A stretch of 64,000 nt of DNA. Source: Methylococcaceae bacterium UBA6146 (GTDB taxonomy: Bacteria > Pseudomonadota > Gammaproteobacteria > Methylococcales > Methylomonadaceae). The translations under genes were made by a program, and so were the position numbers. Of this stretch, positions 16,435 to 25,616 are shown one piece after another. Where the stretch lies: positions 1 through 64,000 of the forward strand of contig DIUY01000011.1 of NCBI GenBank assembly GCA_002422395.1, read 5' to 3'. Under the pieces are notes generated by a model. That model was not told where the DNA came from and searched no databases. It saw only the letters and a program-made list of their open reading frames with translations. Position 1 is the first letter of the stretch, and every line of letters starts with the position of its first letter.

Positions 16435-17397
16435 TTAGCCCGCATAACTAGACCCGCCCGAATGCAGCCCCAAACGGTCAAACAAAGCCACATCATGGTT
16501 AGTCATCGGGTTATCCGTAGTCAGCAATTTATCGCCATAAAAAATTGAATTCGCCCCCGCCAAGAAGCACAAAGCCTGCATTTCATCGCTCATGTCTTTG
16601 CGGCCTGCGGATAAACGCACGCGAGAAGTGGGCATTAAGATGCGGGCGACGGCGATGGTGCGGATGAACACTAAGGGATCCAGCGGTTCCGTACCCATCA
16701 GCGGTGTGCCTTCGACTTGCACCAGCATGTTGATGGGGACGCTTTCGGGGTGTTTGGGCATGTTGGCCAACTCAATCAATAGCTTGGCGCGGTCTTGTTC
16801 GTCTTCGCCCATACCCACGATACCGCCGCAACAGACGTTGATCCCGGCATCACGCACCCGCGCCAAGGTGTCCAGCCGGTCTTTATAGGTGCGGGTGGTG
16901 ATGACTTCGGAATAATAATCTTCGGAAGTGTCCAGATTGTGGTTGTAGTAATCGAGTCCACCTTCTTTAAGCCGCGCGGTTTGGGTGTCGGTCAACATAC
17001 CTAACGTGATGCAGGTTTCCATGCCCAATGCTTTCACGCCTTGCACCATTTCCACAACGCGCTCGATGTCACGGTCTTTGGGTTGCCGCCAGGCCGCGCC
17101 CATACAAAAACGTGATGCGCCTTGGTCTTTGGCTTGTTGTGCGGCTTGGATGACTTCATCAATAGGCATCAGGGCTTCGGATTTTAGGCCGGAATCGTAA
17201 CGCGCACTTTGTGGGCAATAGCCGCAGTCTTCCGAGCAAGAGCCGGTTTTGATGCTGAGCAAGCTGCTGATTTGCACTTCGTTCGGGTCGAAATGTTGGC
17301 GGTGGAGGGTTTGCGCCTGAAAAATCAGGTCGTTAAACGGTAGGGCGAACAAAGCTTGGACTTCTTCAAGCTGCCAATCGTGGCGTAATACAGACAT
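16435..17397 (-). CDS. bioB: biotin synthase
   Basis: A 320-residue radical-SAM enzyme that inserts sulfur into dethiobiotin. The [4Fe-4S] motif CSEDCGYC (C54, C58, C61) follows [38 protein letters not shown] and RLSAGR (the Arg/Cys site for the [2Fe-2S] cluster) are all present. The C-terminus is a little shorter than in E. coli. It is the first gene of the minus-strand biotin operon and diverges from comF, with about 99 bases between the two starts that should hold both promoters. No BirA-box could be recognised with confidence. Confidence 0.97.
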   Translation of the reverse strand: MSVLRHDWQLEEVQALFALPFNDLIFQAQTLHRQHFDPNEVQISSLLSIKTGSCSEDCGYCPQSARYDSGLKSEALMPIDEVIQAAQQAKDQGASRFCMGAAWRQPKDRDIERVVEMVQGVKALGMETCITLGMLTDTQTARLKEGGLDYYNHNLDTSEDYYSEVITTRTYKDRLDTLARVRDAGINVCCGGIVGMGEDEQDRAKLLIELANMPKHPESVPINMLVQVEGTPLMGTEPLDPLVFIRTIAVARILMPTSRVRLSAGRKDMSDEMQALCFLAGANSIFYGDKLLTTDNPMTNHDVALFDRLGLHSGGSSYAG

Positions 17398-17496
17398 TGG
17401 GGGCGACTCCGGCTATAGTTGCTGTTAAGCGCATTTCGTGATTAATGCACCGCCTGACGGCGGCACGTCCTACTTGGCACTTATCAACTTGTTATT

Positions 17497-18204
17497 ATGT
17501 ATTTAGGTTACAACTGGCTGAACATTATACAGGATTACCTGCTGCCGCCTACTTGTCTGTTATGCGGAAACACCGGCCATAACAACCGTGACCTGTGTCT
17601 GGCGTGTCACCAGGATTTACCCAAAAACAACTGCTGCTGCTACCAATGCGCCGCCATTTTTGAACTGCCCTCATCCGCGCCCAGGCTTTGCGGCCGCTGC
17701 CTAAGTTTGCGCCCCGCGTTTGACGAAACCCACGCGCCCTTTATGCACGATGGCGTCATACGGCATTTGGTCACGTCGTTAAAGTTTAGGGCCGATTACA
17801 AAAACGCCCGCTTGCTGGGCCAATTGTTGGCCGAACATTTAGAGCCAGCCGTTGAGAGGCCGGACATTATCCTGCCCGTCCCGCTGCACAAAGCCCGCTA
17901 CCGTGAACGCGGCTTTAACCAGTCGATAGAAATTGCCCGGACGGTCGCTAAAGAATTACAGCTCCCGCTGGATCTGGACAGTTGCCGACGGCAGCGGGAC
18001 ACGCCGCACCAAACGTGTTTGACCGCCAAACAGCGGCGCAGCAATATGAAAAACGCGTTCACCATCGTTAAGCCAATCGCCGCACAGCACGTCGCTATTC
18101 TTGATGATGTCATGACCACCGGCTCAACGGCGCAAGCGCTGGCGGTAGCATTAAAAAAAGCTGGGGTTGGCCGGGTCGATGTTTGGGTGTGTGCCAGGGC
18201 GTAG
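17497..18204 (+). CDS. comF: ComF-family phosphoribosyltransferase-like protein
   Basis: The 235-residue protein has an N-terminal double zinc-ribbon-like Cys region (CLLCGN, CLAC, CCCYQC, CGRC) and a C-terminal type I phosphoribosyltransferase fold. The PRPP-binding motif VAILDDVMTTGSTA is near residue 205, preceded by PVPLHKARYRERGFNQS. ComF is needed for DNA uptake in naturally competent bacteria; the family is also called GntX and is linked to gluconate use in E. coli. The position divergent from bioB is common in gammaproteobacteria. It ends 24 bases before the convergent large membrane-protein gene. Confidence 0.92.
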   Translation: MYLGYNWLNIIQDYLLPPTCLLCGNTGHNNRDLCLACHQDLPKNNCCCYQCAAIFELPSSAPRLCGRCLSLRPAFDETHAPFMHDGVIRHLVTSLKFRADYKNARLLGQLLAEHLEPAVERPDIILPVPLHKARYRERGFNQSIEIARTVAKELQLPLDLDSCRRQRDTPHQTCLTAKQRRSNMKNAFTIVKPIAAQHVAILDDVMTTGSTAQALAVALKKAGVGRVDVWVCARA

Positions 18205-18228
18205 GCTGGGGCGGTTATGCCCGTCTGG

Positions 18229-21200
18229 TTAAACCCAAGGGTCTTCTTCAGCACCTTTTTTCGTGGGTTTCACCTCTTTTGGCTGTTCAGGTTGTCCTAC
18301 AGGCGCTTTTTTCTTCCACAGGCCATTGCTTGAAAAACATCCCCAGCCCCACTTCAGCCAGTCAAGCAAAGAAACCGCCAGCCACAATGACCAAGCTAAC
18401 ATCAATAACCGGTACACCATTAGCGGCACAGAGACCAAGGTTGCCGTAGGTAAGGCCGCCAAGCTCCTGTCTTGATACCAATTTAAGTTAAAAGCGGAGG
18501 ACTGGTTGCCGGTGATGCGCATATCCGGCGAGCTGAGCAGGCCTTGGGCGACGGCAGAAAATAAAATGCCTAGGGAAATCAGCGTCAGGCCGCCTATAAA
18601 GGTTTGCAGCCCGTTAAAGTAACGTGCTTCGGCTGTCTGCCGCGCCCGCCAACCCAGCAACATCAGCCATGCGATAACAAGCCCGGCCGACATCATGGGT
18701 ATTTGGCTAAGCCCCACCAACAACAAAAACCATTGCCAATGCTTTAATGGCGTGAGATGGACTTTGCCCAAGCCCACAGACAACATGAAAATGACAATTA
18801 ACATGCCCCAAAATAAAACCGCCGGCCCTAGCCGTGGCCCTAGCGCAAACAATACCCAGCGATCTTGACCTAAATTGATGGTCAGGTTGGTGTTGACGCT
18901 GGCTTGCCCCAAATCAATTTGGGGGGTGCTGAAGACCATTGTCAGGGGGACGGTTTCTTGCCAATTGACCCCAATGTTTTGTTTGCCAGGGTTGATTGGC
19001 AAGGTCAGTTTTCGGCCTTGCTGCCGGATGGGGCGGTTTTGGCCGTCAATTGTCACCGATTGCAACAGCGCATTTTCAGGCAGCGTGAGCACATGCTGGC
19101 CACCTTGCGAACTGCGCAAATCGAAAGATAGCTCGGTGTCGGTGATGCGTTGCCCAGGTTTGACCCGTAGCCTGCTGCTGTCAATGGTTAACGTTTGTCC
19201 TTCGACTGCGACGGGGCGGGTTATTTGCAGGGTGATGGTTTCGCCTGGCCAAGGATGCCATTCAGGTAGCCATTGCGCCGTATTGTTAAGTTGGATCATT
19301 GCAATGCCAGTGGTTTCAATGTGCCAGATAGGGCTGACATCGGCTTTCCAGACTTCAACCCACTGGTCGGTTTGGGGTGCGGCCAAGTCGATTTTGTCCG
19401 CTTTTGCCAGGGTTGATTCCCACTGCATGACGTATTGCTGTGCGGGGATATTAACCTCAACCCGGCCGTCTTTAACCCTGACCCCAGGGCTAGTGACCGC
19501 TTCCCCAGGCAGTAACGGCACACTTAACACCACGGCGGATTCCGGCGGTGAGACCCGAATGACTTGCGTGGTCACCCGCCAGTCCAAGCCCAATTGCAAG
19601 GTGCGTTCAATCCGCGCAAACGCAGGCAGTGTACCAGGTTCCAACGTGGTTTTGGCGTTGTTGTCGCGGACTTGATTGGCGCGGATGAACTGCAATTGCT
19701 CGTCTGCCAAGCCGTCATTTTGTATGCCGACGACTTCCCAGCCATTTTTTTCGACCATGACGTGTTTGGGTTTTAATGGCAAAGGGAGGGTGAATTTGCT
19801 TAACAACGGCGTCACGCCACGCAAGATAATGCGGTGTCCGCCCGCTTTCAGCGTAATCCACAACCCATTGTTTTCCCGATACAGCGCGGTGGCCGGTGTG
19901 CCGTTATCTAGGACTTGATTAGGGAACCATTGGCTGTAATCGGCGGGCAACGGCAGGGTCACCGTTTCCTGTGTGTGGATCAGCAATGTGATGTCGATGG
20001 TTTTGTCAGTGATCACCATCGCCATTTGCTGGATTTGTGCACAGGCGGGCAAGCAGTCGGGCACGTCAATTTCCTGCAACCGGTTTTTTAACTGCTCCAG
20101 CAGGGCGTCGCTGGGGTAATCGGCATAGCTTTTTTGGGTGGGCATTGCCAGCAGCATGGGCACTAACAACAACCCAAGCCATAGCGGAGTTGCGGTTTTA
20201 AATTTGGAAAAGTCTGGCCTGAACTTTTCCGCCACGCCAAACATCAGCAACGCCAACACCGCGATAAACAGCACGCGGATAAAATTTAGCAGCAGGGTCA
20301 TCGTCGGCGACAAATACCATAAGCGCAGTTGTTGTTGGCTATCCACCGAACCATTCCATGACAGCCTGACTTTATGCCACTGCCATTGCGGCAATCCAGG
20401 GCCGGTTTGGATGTGCGCACTGGCGTCAACGCGGTCAAGTTTCGCCTTTTTTTCAGGAAGCGAGGCCATTTGCTCGGCAATGTTGTAGGCGTATTCGCGT
20501 GCTTTTCCCAGTGATGCGCCGCTAGAGTCCCCAGGCAAATCGGCGGTTTCGTCTGACATCTCCATTTCCATCGGCGGCACGGCTGGGGACATTGGATAAG
20601 CCGCTTGCAAATGCCTTTCCAATTGCGGATAAAGCCCCGTGCGCACCTGATCGACCATAAACGGGATGGCGATTAGGATTAAGGCCAACCAGGACACCGT
20701 TCGGCATAGCGCCAACAATTTAAGGAACCGGCCCGGTGGCACGAGATTGATTAACGCGGTCGTCGCCAAAATGACCAGCCAGACAAAATGCGGCGAGCCA
20801 GGCTCATGCCAGATGAGTATTAAAGTCACCAAGGCAAACGCGCCCCACGTTTTGTTCCAGAGCCGCCCGGTTGCCAATCCGGCAATCAGCACCAAAAACA
20901 AATCCAGCAACGACCAGCGCGAAATCCAGCTAGTGGGCACATTATCGACACCGGCGGCGGCCAGCAAACGCCAACCGGGCGGCAGGTTAAGTTCGGCGCT
21001 GACCTGATGGAAGTTCTGTTCCCAGCCGACCGCGCTTAACCTGCCGATGGGGCCTATGATACGGCTATCGGCATCTAGGGTTATCTGGCCTTTGCGCACT
21101 TCAATCCCCTGTTTGTCAGTGCCAGGTTGGCGGGTGACCAGTTGGTTGTTGCCGTCTAACGTGACTTTGCCGGTCTGCGTTTGCGGCAAAGCGTTCAACC

Positions 21201-22365
21201 GCCAGCCACGGGTCATTTTGCCGGTTATCAGATCATTGACGGTATAGCCTGCGCCGTCAAAATCCAGCCACAATTTACGGGTCAGGTTAAGTTGATTGGG
21301 TTCCGGTTCGGGATCGCCACGGCGGATGACCTTAAAGCCCATTGCCTCGCCTTGGCTGATGCCATACGCGGGGAGCATTTTCCATTCCTCCGGCAAATTG
21401 GTTTGGCTGGTGTCCAGCGCACTGACTTGCTCAATTTCCACGACGCGCAAATCGGGGCGGGCTTCAAAAACCCAGATTTCTGTTTGCGGCCAGTCTTCAG
21501 TTTGTGCCGTAGGGGCGTTGGGGAAGGGGAGGGCGGCCATCTCGCTGGTGTTCCGTGCCATGATGTCAATTGCCCAGCGGCCAGGGCGCACCTGCACCAA
21601 CAATTGCCCGTCCGGTTCGAGGCGCGCTGGTAGCGGGCTTTGCAAACTTAGCGGGATAAAGCCTTCCAGTAGCGGCCTAGGCAGTTTTAGCTCCCGTTGC
21701 CCGCCGGAAACATCAATCACCAGGCGGGTCAAAACGTGTATCGGCACATCATCGGTGATTTTTCTGAAGACTTGGATGTCCAGGCTGTTTTGGACGTTTT
21801 CAGGCTTTTTTAAGCCCACTTCACTTTCTTTCAACCAAATTTGCCCGCCTCTTAGGGCTGGCGCCGGTATTGCCACGCCGTTAATGGTCAAGCTAATCAA
21901 GCCGGTGTCTGCGGGCACGGCTAAGTTATCGGGAACCGCGTCCCATAAAAACTCCCCCTTAATCTGATAATTTAATGGTGGCTTGGCGTCTGCCGCCAAC
22001 TTGATGGAAGGGATGCCGTTCCTATCCATCACCAACGCAGGCTTGTCGTTAACAGTCACGTTAAGCGGCCAATGTGTGCTGTCGCCCGGCAAGGCCACCC
22101 AACTTTCTGCATACACCTGCCAATGGGTGGAAAACAGACCTTTTGGGGTTGTTAAATCGAGCCGGGTTTCAGTCGGCCAGCTACAGCGCTTTTGATCATA
22201 GCTGTTGTACATAAACGGGCAGGCCAGTTCGGGATGCTCTTCTTGCACCCAGCTAATCCACGGCTTGAGTGGCTCAGGCACTTGCTCTGGGGCGAGCGGT
22301 TTGGCCTGCGTGATGGATGAAAATAACAAGACACCTGAAAACAGTAAGCAGACTAAATATTGCAT
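18229..22365 (-). CDS. large exported/membrane protein of unknown function (1378 aa)
   Basis: A Sec signal (MQYLVCLLFSGVLLFSSITQ-AKP) starts the protein. Residues ~25-480 look like a soluble, beta-rich periplasmic region. A group of hydrophobic helices follows at about 480-575, then a short loop with PMSPAVPPMEMEM, a helix near 680, one near 725, and a second large beta-rich region (~750-1175). At least four helices follow (~1180-1340), with a charged C-terminal tail ending KKGAEEDPWV. The architecture, two extracytoplasmic beta domains separated by membrane bundles, is unusual. No catalytic motif was recognised. It reads alone and ends towards comF. Confidence 0.85.
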   Translation of the reverse strand: MQYLVCLLFSGVLLFSSITQAKPLAPEQVPEPLKPWISWVQEEHPELACPFMYNSYDQKRCSWPTETRLDLTTPKGLFSTHWQVYAESWVALPGDSTHWPLNVTVNDKPALVMDRNGIPSIKLAADAKPPLNYQIKGEFLWDAVPDNLAVPADTGLISLTINGVAIPAPALRGGQIWLKESEVGLKKPENVQNSLDIQVFRKITDDVPIHVLTRLVIDVSGGQRELKLPRPLLEGFIPLSLQSPLPARLEPDGQLLVQVRPGRWAIDIMARNTSEMAALPFPNAPTAQTEDWPQTEIWVFEARPDLRVVEIEQVSALDTSQTNLPEEWKMLPAYGISQGEAMGFKVIRRGDPEPEPNQLNLTRKLWLDFDGAGYTVNDLITGKMTRGWRLNALPQTQTGKVTLDGNNQLVTRQPGTDKQGIEVRKGQITLDADSRIIGPIGRLSAVGWEQNFHQVSAELNLPPGWRLLAAAGVDNVPTSWISRWSLLDLFLVLIAGLATGRLWNKTWGAFALVTLILIWHEPGSPHFVWLVILATTALINLVPPGRFLKLLALCRTVSWLALILIAIPFMVDQVRTGLYPQLERHLQAAYPMSPAVPPMEMEMSDETADLPGDSSGASLGKAREYAYNIAEQMASLPEKKAKLDRVDASAHIQTGPGLPQWQWHKVRLSWNGSVDSQQQLRLWYLSPTMTLLLNFIRVLFIAVLALLMFGVAEKFRPDFSKFKTATPLWLGLLLVPMLLAMPTQKSYADYPSDALLEQLKNRLQEIDVPDCLPACAQIQQMAMVITDKTIDITLLIHTQETVTLPLPADYSQWFPNQVLDNGTPATALYRENNGLWITLKAGGHRIILRGVTPLLSKFTLPLPLKPKHVMVEKNGWEVVGIQNDGLADEQLQFIRANQVRDNNAKTTLEPGTLPAFARIERTLQLGLDWRVTTQVIRVSPPESAVVLSVPLLPGEAVTSPGVRVKDGRVEVNIPAQQYVMQWESTLAKADKIDLAAPQTDQWVEVWKADVSPIWHIETTGIAMIQLNNTAQWLPEWHPWPGETITLQITRPVAVEGQTLTIDSSRLRVKPGQRITDTELSFDLRSSQGGQHVLTLPENALLQSVTIDGQNRPIRQQGRKLTLPINPGKQNIGVNWQETVPLTMVFSTPQIDLGQASVNTNLTINLGQDRWVLFALGPRLGPAVLFWGMLIVIFMLSVGLGKVHLTPLKHWQWFLLLVGLSQIPMMSAGLVIAWLMLLGWRARQTAEARYFNGLQTFIGGLTLISLGILFSAVAQGLLSSPDMRITGNQSSAFNLNWYQDRSLAALPTATLVSVPLMVYRLLMLAWSLWLAVSLLDWLKWGWGCFSSNGLWKKKAPVGQPEQPKEVKPTKKGAEEDPWV

Positions 22366-22609
22366 GATGCACTCCCGATAGCGTTATCGGCTCAACATAC
22401 CATGAAGAAAATGGGCAAACAAGGCGCAAAAGTCGGGTGCTAATCGTCGATGACCTGGATGCCCGTGATTCGGCTGTTAGGCGTCGCATCGGGGCTAGCG
22501 GTTGGTTTAAGCCGAATTTTCTAAGTGGCGGGCTAGGATTTCGTCAACAGCATCATCTAGCGAGTCACTGCCCCGGCGCTATGGATTCAGGCCGTGCACT
22601 AGTGTACGG

Positions 22610-23131
22610 TCATTGCAATGGCGGCGGCGGTGGATAACCGTCTGGAGGAGGCGGCACATTAGTGGCCGAGGGGGCGGCTTGTGGCGGCGCTTCATTCACA
22701 AATTGCCCAGACACCGGCACTTGATGGCCTTTGGCATACATGCATTGGATATAAGCGATGTTGTAGCGCTCTTGTTGGCTATACATGGAACTGCTGGCGA
22801 CGCCGCTACCCACCACACTGCCGGCCAATAAGCCCGTACCCGCGCCAATGGCAGCACCGCGCCCCCCGCCCAACGCCGCACCCGTTGCCGCACCTAACGC
22901 TGTGCCGACTGCCGCGCTGGTCACCCCGCTTTCTACCGCCGTTTGTCTGGGGGTTGTGCCGCCTACCTGAAAATAAGCGTATTGCCGACAAATCACATCG
23001 TCGTTACGGAATTGGTCAAAAGACATACCCGCGCCGGGCAGCACCATAACGCTGGGGCCGCTGGGCAAACTTGCACAACCGCTTGCAGCCAGTAATGCCG
23101 TGAGGGGAAATAATTTGGAAAATCTTGACAT
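22610..23131 (-). CDS. glycine-zipper lipoprotein
   Basis: The 173-residue protein has a lipobox ASGC (Cys 19) and should be a lipoprotein. Residues ~65-110 form a glycine zipper (AVGTALGAATGAALGGGRGA and on), as in the YMGG-like/OmpA-associated glycine-zipper family thought to insert in or span a membrane. A tyrosine/cysteine region (YNIAYIQCMYAKGHQ) follows, and the tail is proline-rich. It starts 10 bases after the stop of the 161-aa gene, so the two form an operon. Function is unknown; an envelope-structure role is inferred. Confidence 0.82.
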   Translation of the reverse strand: MSRFSKLFPLTALLAASGCASLPSGPSVMVLPGAGMSFDQFRNDDVICRQYAYFQVGGTTPRQTAVESGVTSAAVGTALGAATGAALGGGRGAAIGAGTGLLAGSVVGSGVASSSMYSQQERYNIAYIQCMYAKGHQVPVSGQFVNEAPPQAAPSATNVPPPPDGYPPPPPLQ

Positions 23132-23141
23132 ATTTGGCTCC

Positions 23142-23627
23142 TTAACGGGGTGCAGGGGGATTGGGTTGAACTTGTTGCCAACCGCCTGGACATTCTTTGA
23201 TGTAAGGGTAATAACCTTCAGGGTTGTTACAGTAATACCAGTAACCCGCCGGATAGCTTTGGGTTGTCGGCGGTGATTGCTGGATATAAACCGGTGGCGT
23301 TACTGGCACGGTAATCACGGCCGGCGGATAATAATAAGGGTAGCTGTAGTAAGGCCGATAAAAAGGGCGGTAATAAGGGTAGGGATAACGGTAAAAAGGT
23401 GCGCCGAAATAAAAACCAAAACGGGTGTTGCTATAATGATGATGGGGGCGGTCACCAAAACTAGGATGCCCACGATAGCTGCCGCCAAAACTAGGACGGT
23501 TCTGGGGGCTGTGGTCAAGCCCCGAATGCCCGCGAGCCGTACTTCGGTTTTCACGCGCCCAACTGGAAGCGCTGCATAAACCACACAGCAACGCCAGCAG
23601 CAATGGGAGTATTGTGTTTGTTTTCAT
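23142..23627 (-). CDS. exported Tyr/Pro-rich protein, unknown function
   Basis: This 161-residue protein has a clear signal peptide (residues 1-~24, LCSASSWA). A His/Arg/Ser linker and a very tyrosine- and proline-rich stretch (FYRYPYPYYRPFYRPYYSYP) follow. The C-terminal module YWYYCNNPEGYYPYIKECPG has two cysteines likely to form a disulfide; it is a recurrent motif in small exported proteobacterial proteins. It is the first gene of a pair with the glycine-zipper lipoprotein. Periplasmic or outer-membrane location is inferred. Confidence 0.8.
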   Translation of the reverse strand: MKTNTILPLLLALLCGLCSASSWARENRSTARGHSGLDHSPQNRPSFGGSYRGHPSFGDRPHHHYSNTRFGFYFGAPFYRYPYPYYRPFYRPYYSYPYYYPPAVITVPVTPPVYIQQSPPTTQSYPAGYWYYCNNPEGYYPYIKECPGGWQQVQPNPPAPR

Positions 23628-23780
23628 TGTCCGCCCCTTGTTTAAAACAGCAAAAATCAGACTCTATCGGCTTATAAAAGTGCCTGATGGGTTTAAAAGC
23701 AATTTAAATGAGTTTGGGGTGACGCAGAACCCCAAGCTTCACAATTTTTTATAATGATAACATTAACTTGCTAACCACCT

Positions 23781-24332
23781 ATGACAACAGAAACTACAAT
23801 GCCTAACCCTTGTGCCATCGCCCAATTAGGGGCGAGTGTGTTGCGCCAGCAGGCCGGGCCGGTTGACGACATCCACGCCCCATTTATCCAAGAAACCATA
23901 GCCGCCATGCAGGCCACGTTGGCAGGCTCGCAGGGCGTCGGCTTGGCGGCACCGCAAATCAGCGTGTCCAAACGCATCATCATTGTGGCTTCCAGGCCGA
24001 CCGCCCGCTACCCTGATGCGCCGCTGATGGAACCCGTGGTGATGATTAACCCAAGTTATGCGCCCTGCTCAAACGCTAAGGCCAAAGACTGGGAAGGCTG
24101 TTTAAGCATCCCGTCTATCCGCGCTTTAGTCCCGCGCTATCAAGCAATTGACGTTACCTACACCAGCCAACAGGGTGAACCGGTAAGCCAACATTTTGAA
24201 GGTTTTGTGGCAAGGGTTTTCCAGCATGAATTCGACCACTTAGAAGGCATGGTCTATTTGGACAGGGTGGAAACTAACCGTGATATTGTTTCTGAAGGCG
24301 AATATTTCCGTCTGCAAAACCTAAGCGCATAA
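23781..24332 (+). CDS. def: peptide deformylase
   Basis: A 183-residue metalloenzyme that removes the formyl group from the initiator Met of new proteins. All three family motifs are present: GVGLAAPQ (52-59), EGCLS (105-109, metal-binding Cys107) and QHEFDHLEG (metal ligands H149 and H153, catalytic E150). It is a few residues longer at the N-terminus than E. coli Def; a second Met at residue 7 is possible. It is not next to fmt, so it is probably one of two copies in the genome. It converges with tesA, 5 bases apart. Confidence 0.95.
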   Translation: MTTETTMPNPCAIAQLGASVLRQQAGPVDDIHAPFIQETIAAMQATLAGSQGVGLAAPQISVSKRIIIVASRPTARYPDAPLMEPVVMINPSYAPCSNAKAKDWEGCLSIPSIRALVPRYQAIDVTYTSQQGEPVSQHFEGFVARVFQHEFDHLEGMVYLDRVETNRDIVSEGEYFRLQNLSA

Positions 24333-24337
24333 CCCTG

Positions 24338-24931
24338 CTATTTCAACAACGGCAACACATAAGCGGCTATTTTGTCGGCGATAAGCGGCTGCCCTTTAAC
24401 ATTGGGATGCAAACCGTCCGCCTGCATCATGTCTTTATTTAGGGCCACGTCCTCAAGGATGAACGGCACTAACGGCACTTTCAATTCGTCTGCCAGTTGC
24501 GGATAAATGTTGTAAAACAGATCGATATACCGTTTGCCATAATTGGGCGGTATTTTCATACCCAATATCAGCACCTGCGCCCCGGTGCTACGGACACGGC
24601 GGATTATTTCCGTCAGATTGGCCTTCATCACCACGGGCGACAAGCCGCGCAAGCCATCATTCGCCCCTAGCTCCAGCAACACCAAATCCGGTTTATGCGC
24701 CTCAAGCGCACGGTCGATACGCGCCAGACCGCCTGCGCTGGTATCGCCACTGATGCTTTCATTATGGATTTGGTGGCCGGCCAGTTTTTCCTGTAACAAG
24801 CCCACCCAGCCTTGCCCCGCTTCAAGCCCATATCCGGCGCTGATGCTATCGCCCAACACAACTATTGACTTTGCCTGGATGGTCATGGACATTAAAGCCA
24901 TCACCAATGCAACTAAAATTTTCAACATCAT
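24338..24931 (-). CDS. tesA: periplasmic SGNH esterase / thioesterase I
   Basis: The 197-residue protein has a signal peptide (MMLKILVALVMALMSMTIQA). Block I VVLGDSISAGYGL contains the nucleophile S29. GANDGLRG (block III) and DGLHPN with the catalytic Asp/His (block V) follow, as in the TesA/ApeA arylesterase and lysophospholipase family. It hydrolyses acyl esters and thioesters in the periplasm. Its start overlaps the start of the ABC ATPase gene by 2 bases on the other strand, the usual tesA/ybbA divergent arrangement. Confidence 0.94.
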   Translation of the reverse strand: MMLKILVALVMALMSMTIQAKSIVVLGDSISAGYGLEAGQGWVGLLQEKLAGHQIHNESISGDTSAGGLARIDRALEAHKPDLVLLELGANDGLRGLSPVVMKANLTEIIRRVRSTGAQVLILGMKIPPNYGKRYIDLFYNIYPQLADELKVPLVPFILEDVALNKDMMQADGLHPNVKGQPLIADKIAAYVLPLLK

Positions 24932-25616
24932 GAATCCTCAAACAAATTTATCAAACACGGTTATCTTAGCCGAAAACCTCGGCAAAGCCGTCACAACTTC
25001 GGAAGGCACTTTGCAGATTCTGTCAGCGATAAACCTGACTATCCAATCAGGAGAAAGTATCGCCATCGTCGGCGAGTCCGGTTCCGGCAAATCGACCTTA
25101 ATCGGATTGCTGGCGGGACTGGACACGCCCACGTCCGGCACTATCCATCTGAACGGTGAATTGTTGACGGCGATGGACGAAGACGGCAGGGCGGCGATCC
25201 GCAACCAAGCCATCGGTTTCGTGTTCCAGTCATTCCAATTGTTACAAGGGCTGACCGCATTGGAAAATGTCATGTTGCCGTTAGAACTGAGCGGCAACAA
25301 ACAGGCTAAAGCTTCAGCCGAAGCCTTGCTGGAAAGGGTTGGCCTGGCGCACCGCTTGCACCATACGCCCAAGCAATTGTCCGGCGGCGAACAACAGCGC
25401 GTGGCTTTGGCGCGGGCATTTGTGACGAGGCCCGCCATTCTGTTTGCCGATGAGCCTACCGGCAATCTGGACCGTAAAACCGGGGCGCATATCATTGACT
25501 TGTTGTTTGAACTCAACCAAGAAAACAACACCACCCTCGTGTTGGTGACCCATGACCACGGCTTGGCCACCCGTTGCCAACGCACCATCGAATTGGCGGC
25601 GGGGGGAATGTTATGA
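24930..25616 (+). CDS. ybbA: ABC transporter ATP-binding protein, YbbA type
   Basis: A 228-residue ATPase of the LolD/MacB-like class. It has Walker A GESGSGKST (48-56), the signature LSGGEQQRVALARA, Walker B ILFADEPTGNLD and the H-loop LVTHD. The start at ATG 24930 was chosen because homology begins at residues 12-20 from it; an upstream open frame only mirrors tesA. It overlaps the permease start by 4 bases (ATGA), so the two are translationally coupled and form one transporter. The cargo is not known; linkage to TesA suggests lipid or acyl substrates. Confidence 0.95.
   Translation: MNPQTNLSNTVILAENLGKAVTTSEGTLQILSAINLTIQSGESIAIVGESGSGKSTLIGLLAGLDTPTSGTIHLNGELLTAMDEDGRAAIRNQAIGFVFQSFQLLQGLTALENVMLPLELSGNKQAKASAEALLERVGLAHRLHHTPKQLSGGEQQRVALARAFVTRPAILFADEPTGNLDRKTGAHIIDLLFELNQENNTTLVLVTHDHGLATRCQRTIELAAGGML

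Noticed and set aside
22437..22637. 66-aa frame beginning like a response-regulator receiver (LIVDDLDARDSAVRRRIG)
   Set aside because: Only about 15 residues resemble a receiver domain, no fold follows and it runs into the glycine-zipper gene; at best a tiny relic.
24543..24929. N-terminal extension of ybbA
   Set aside because: It is the complement of tesA; homology to ABC ATPases begins after the ATG at 24930.
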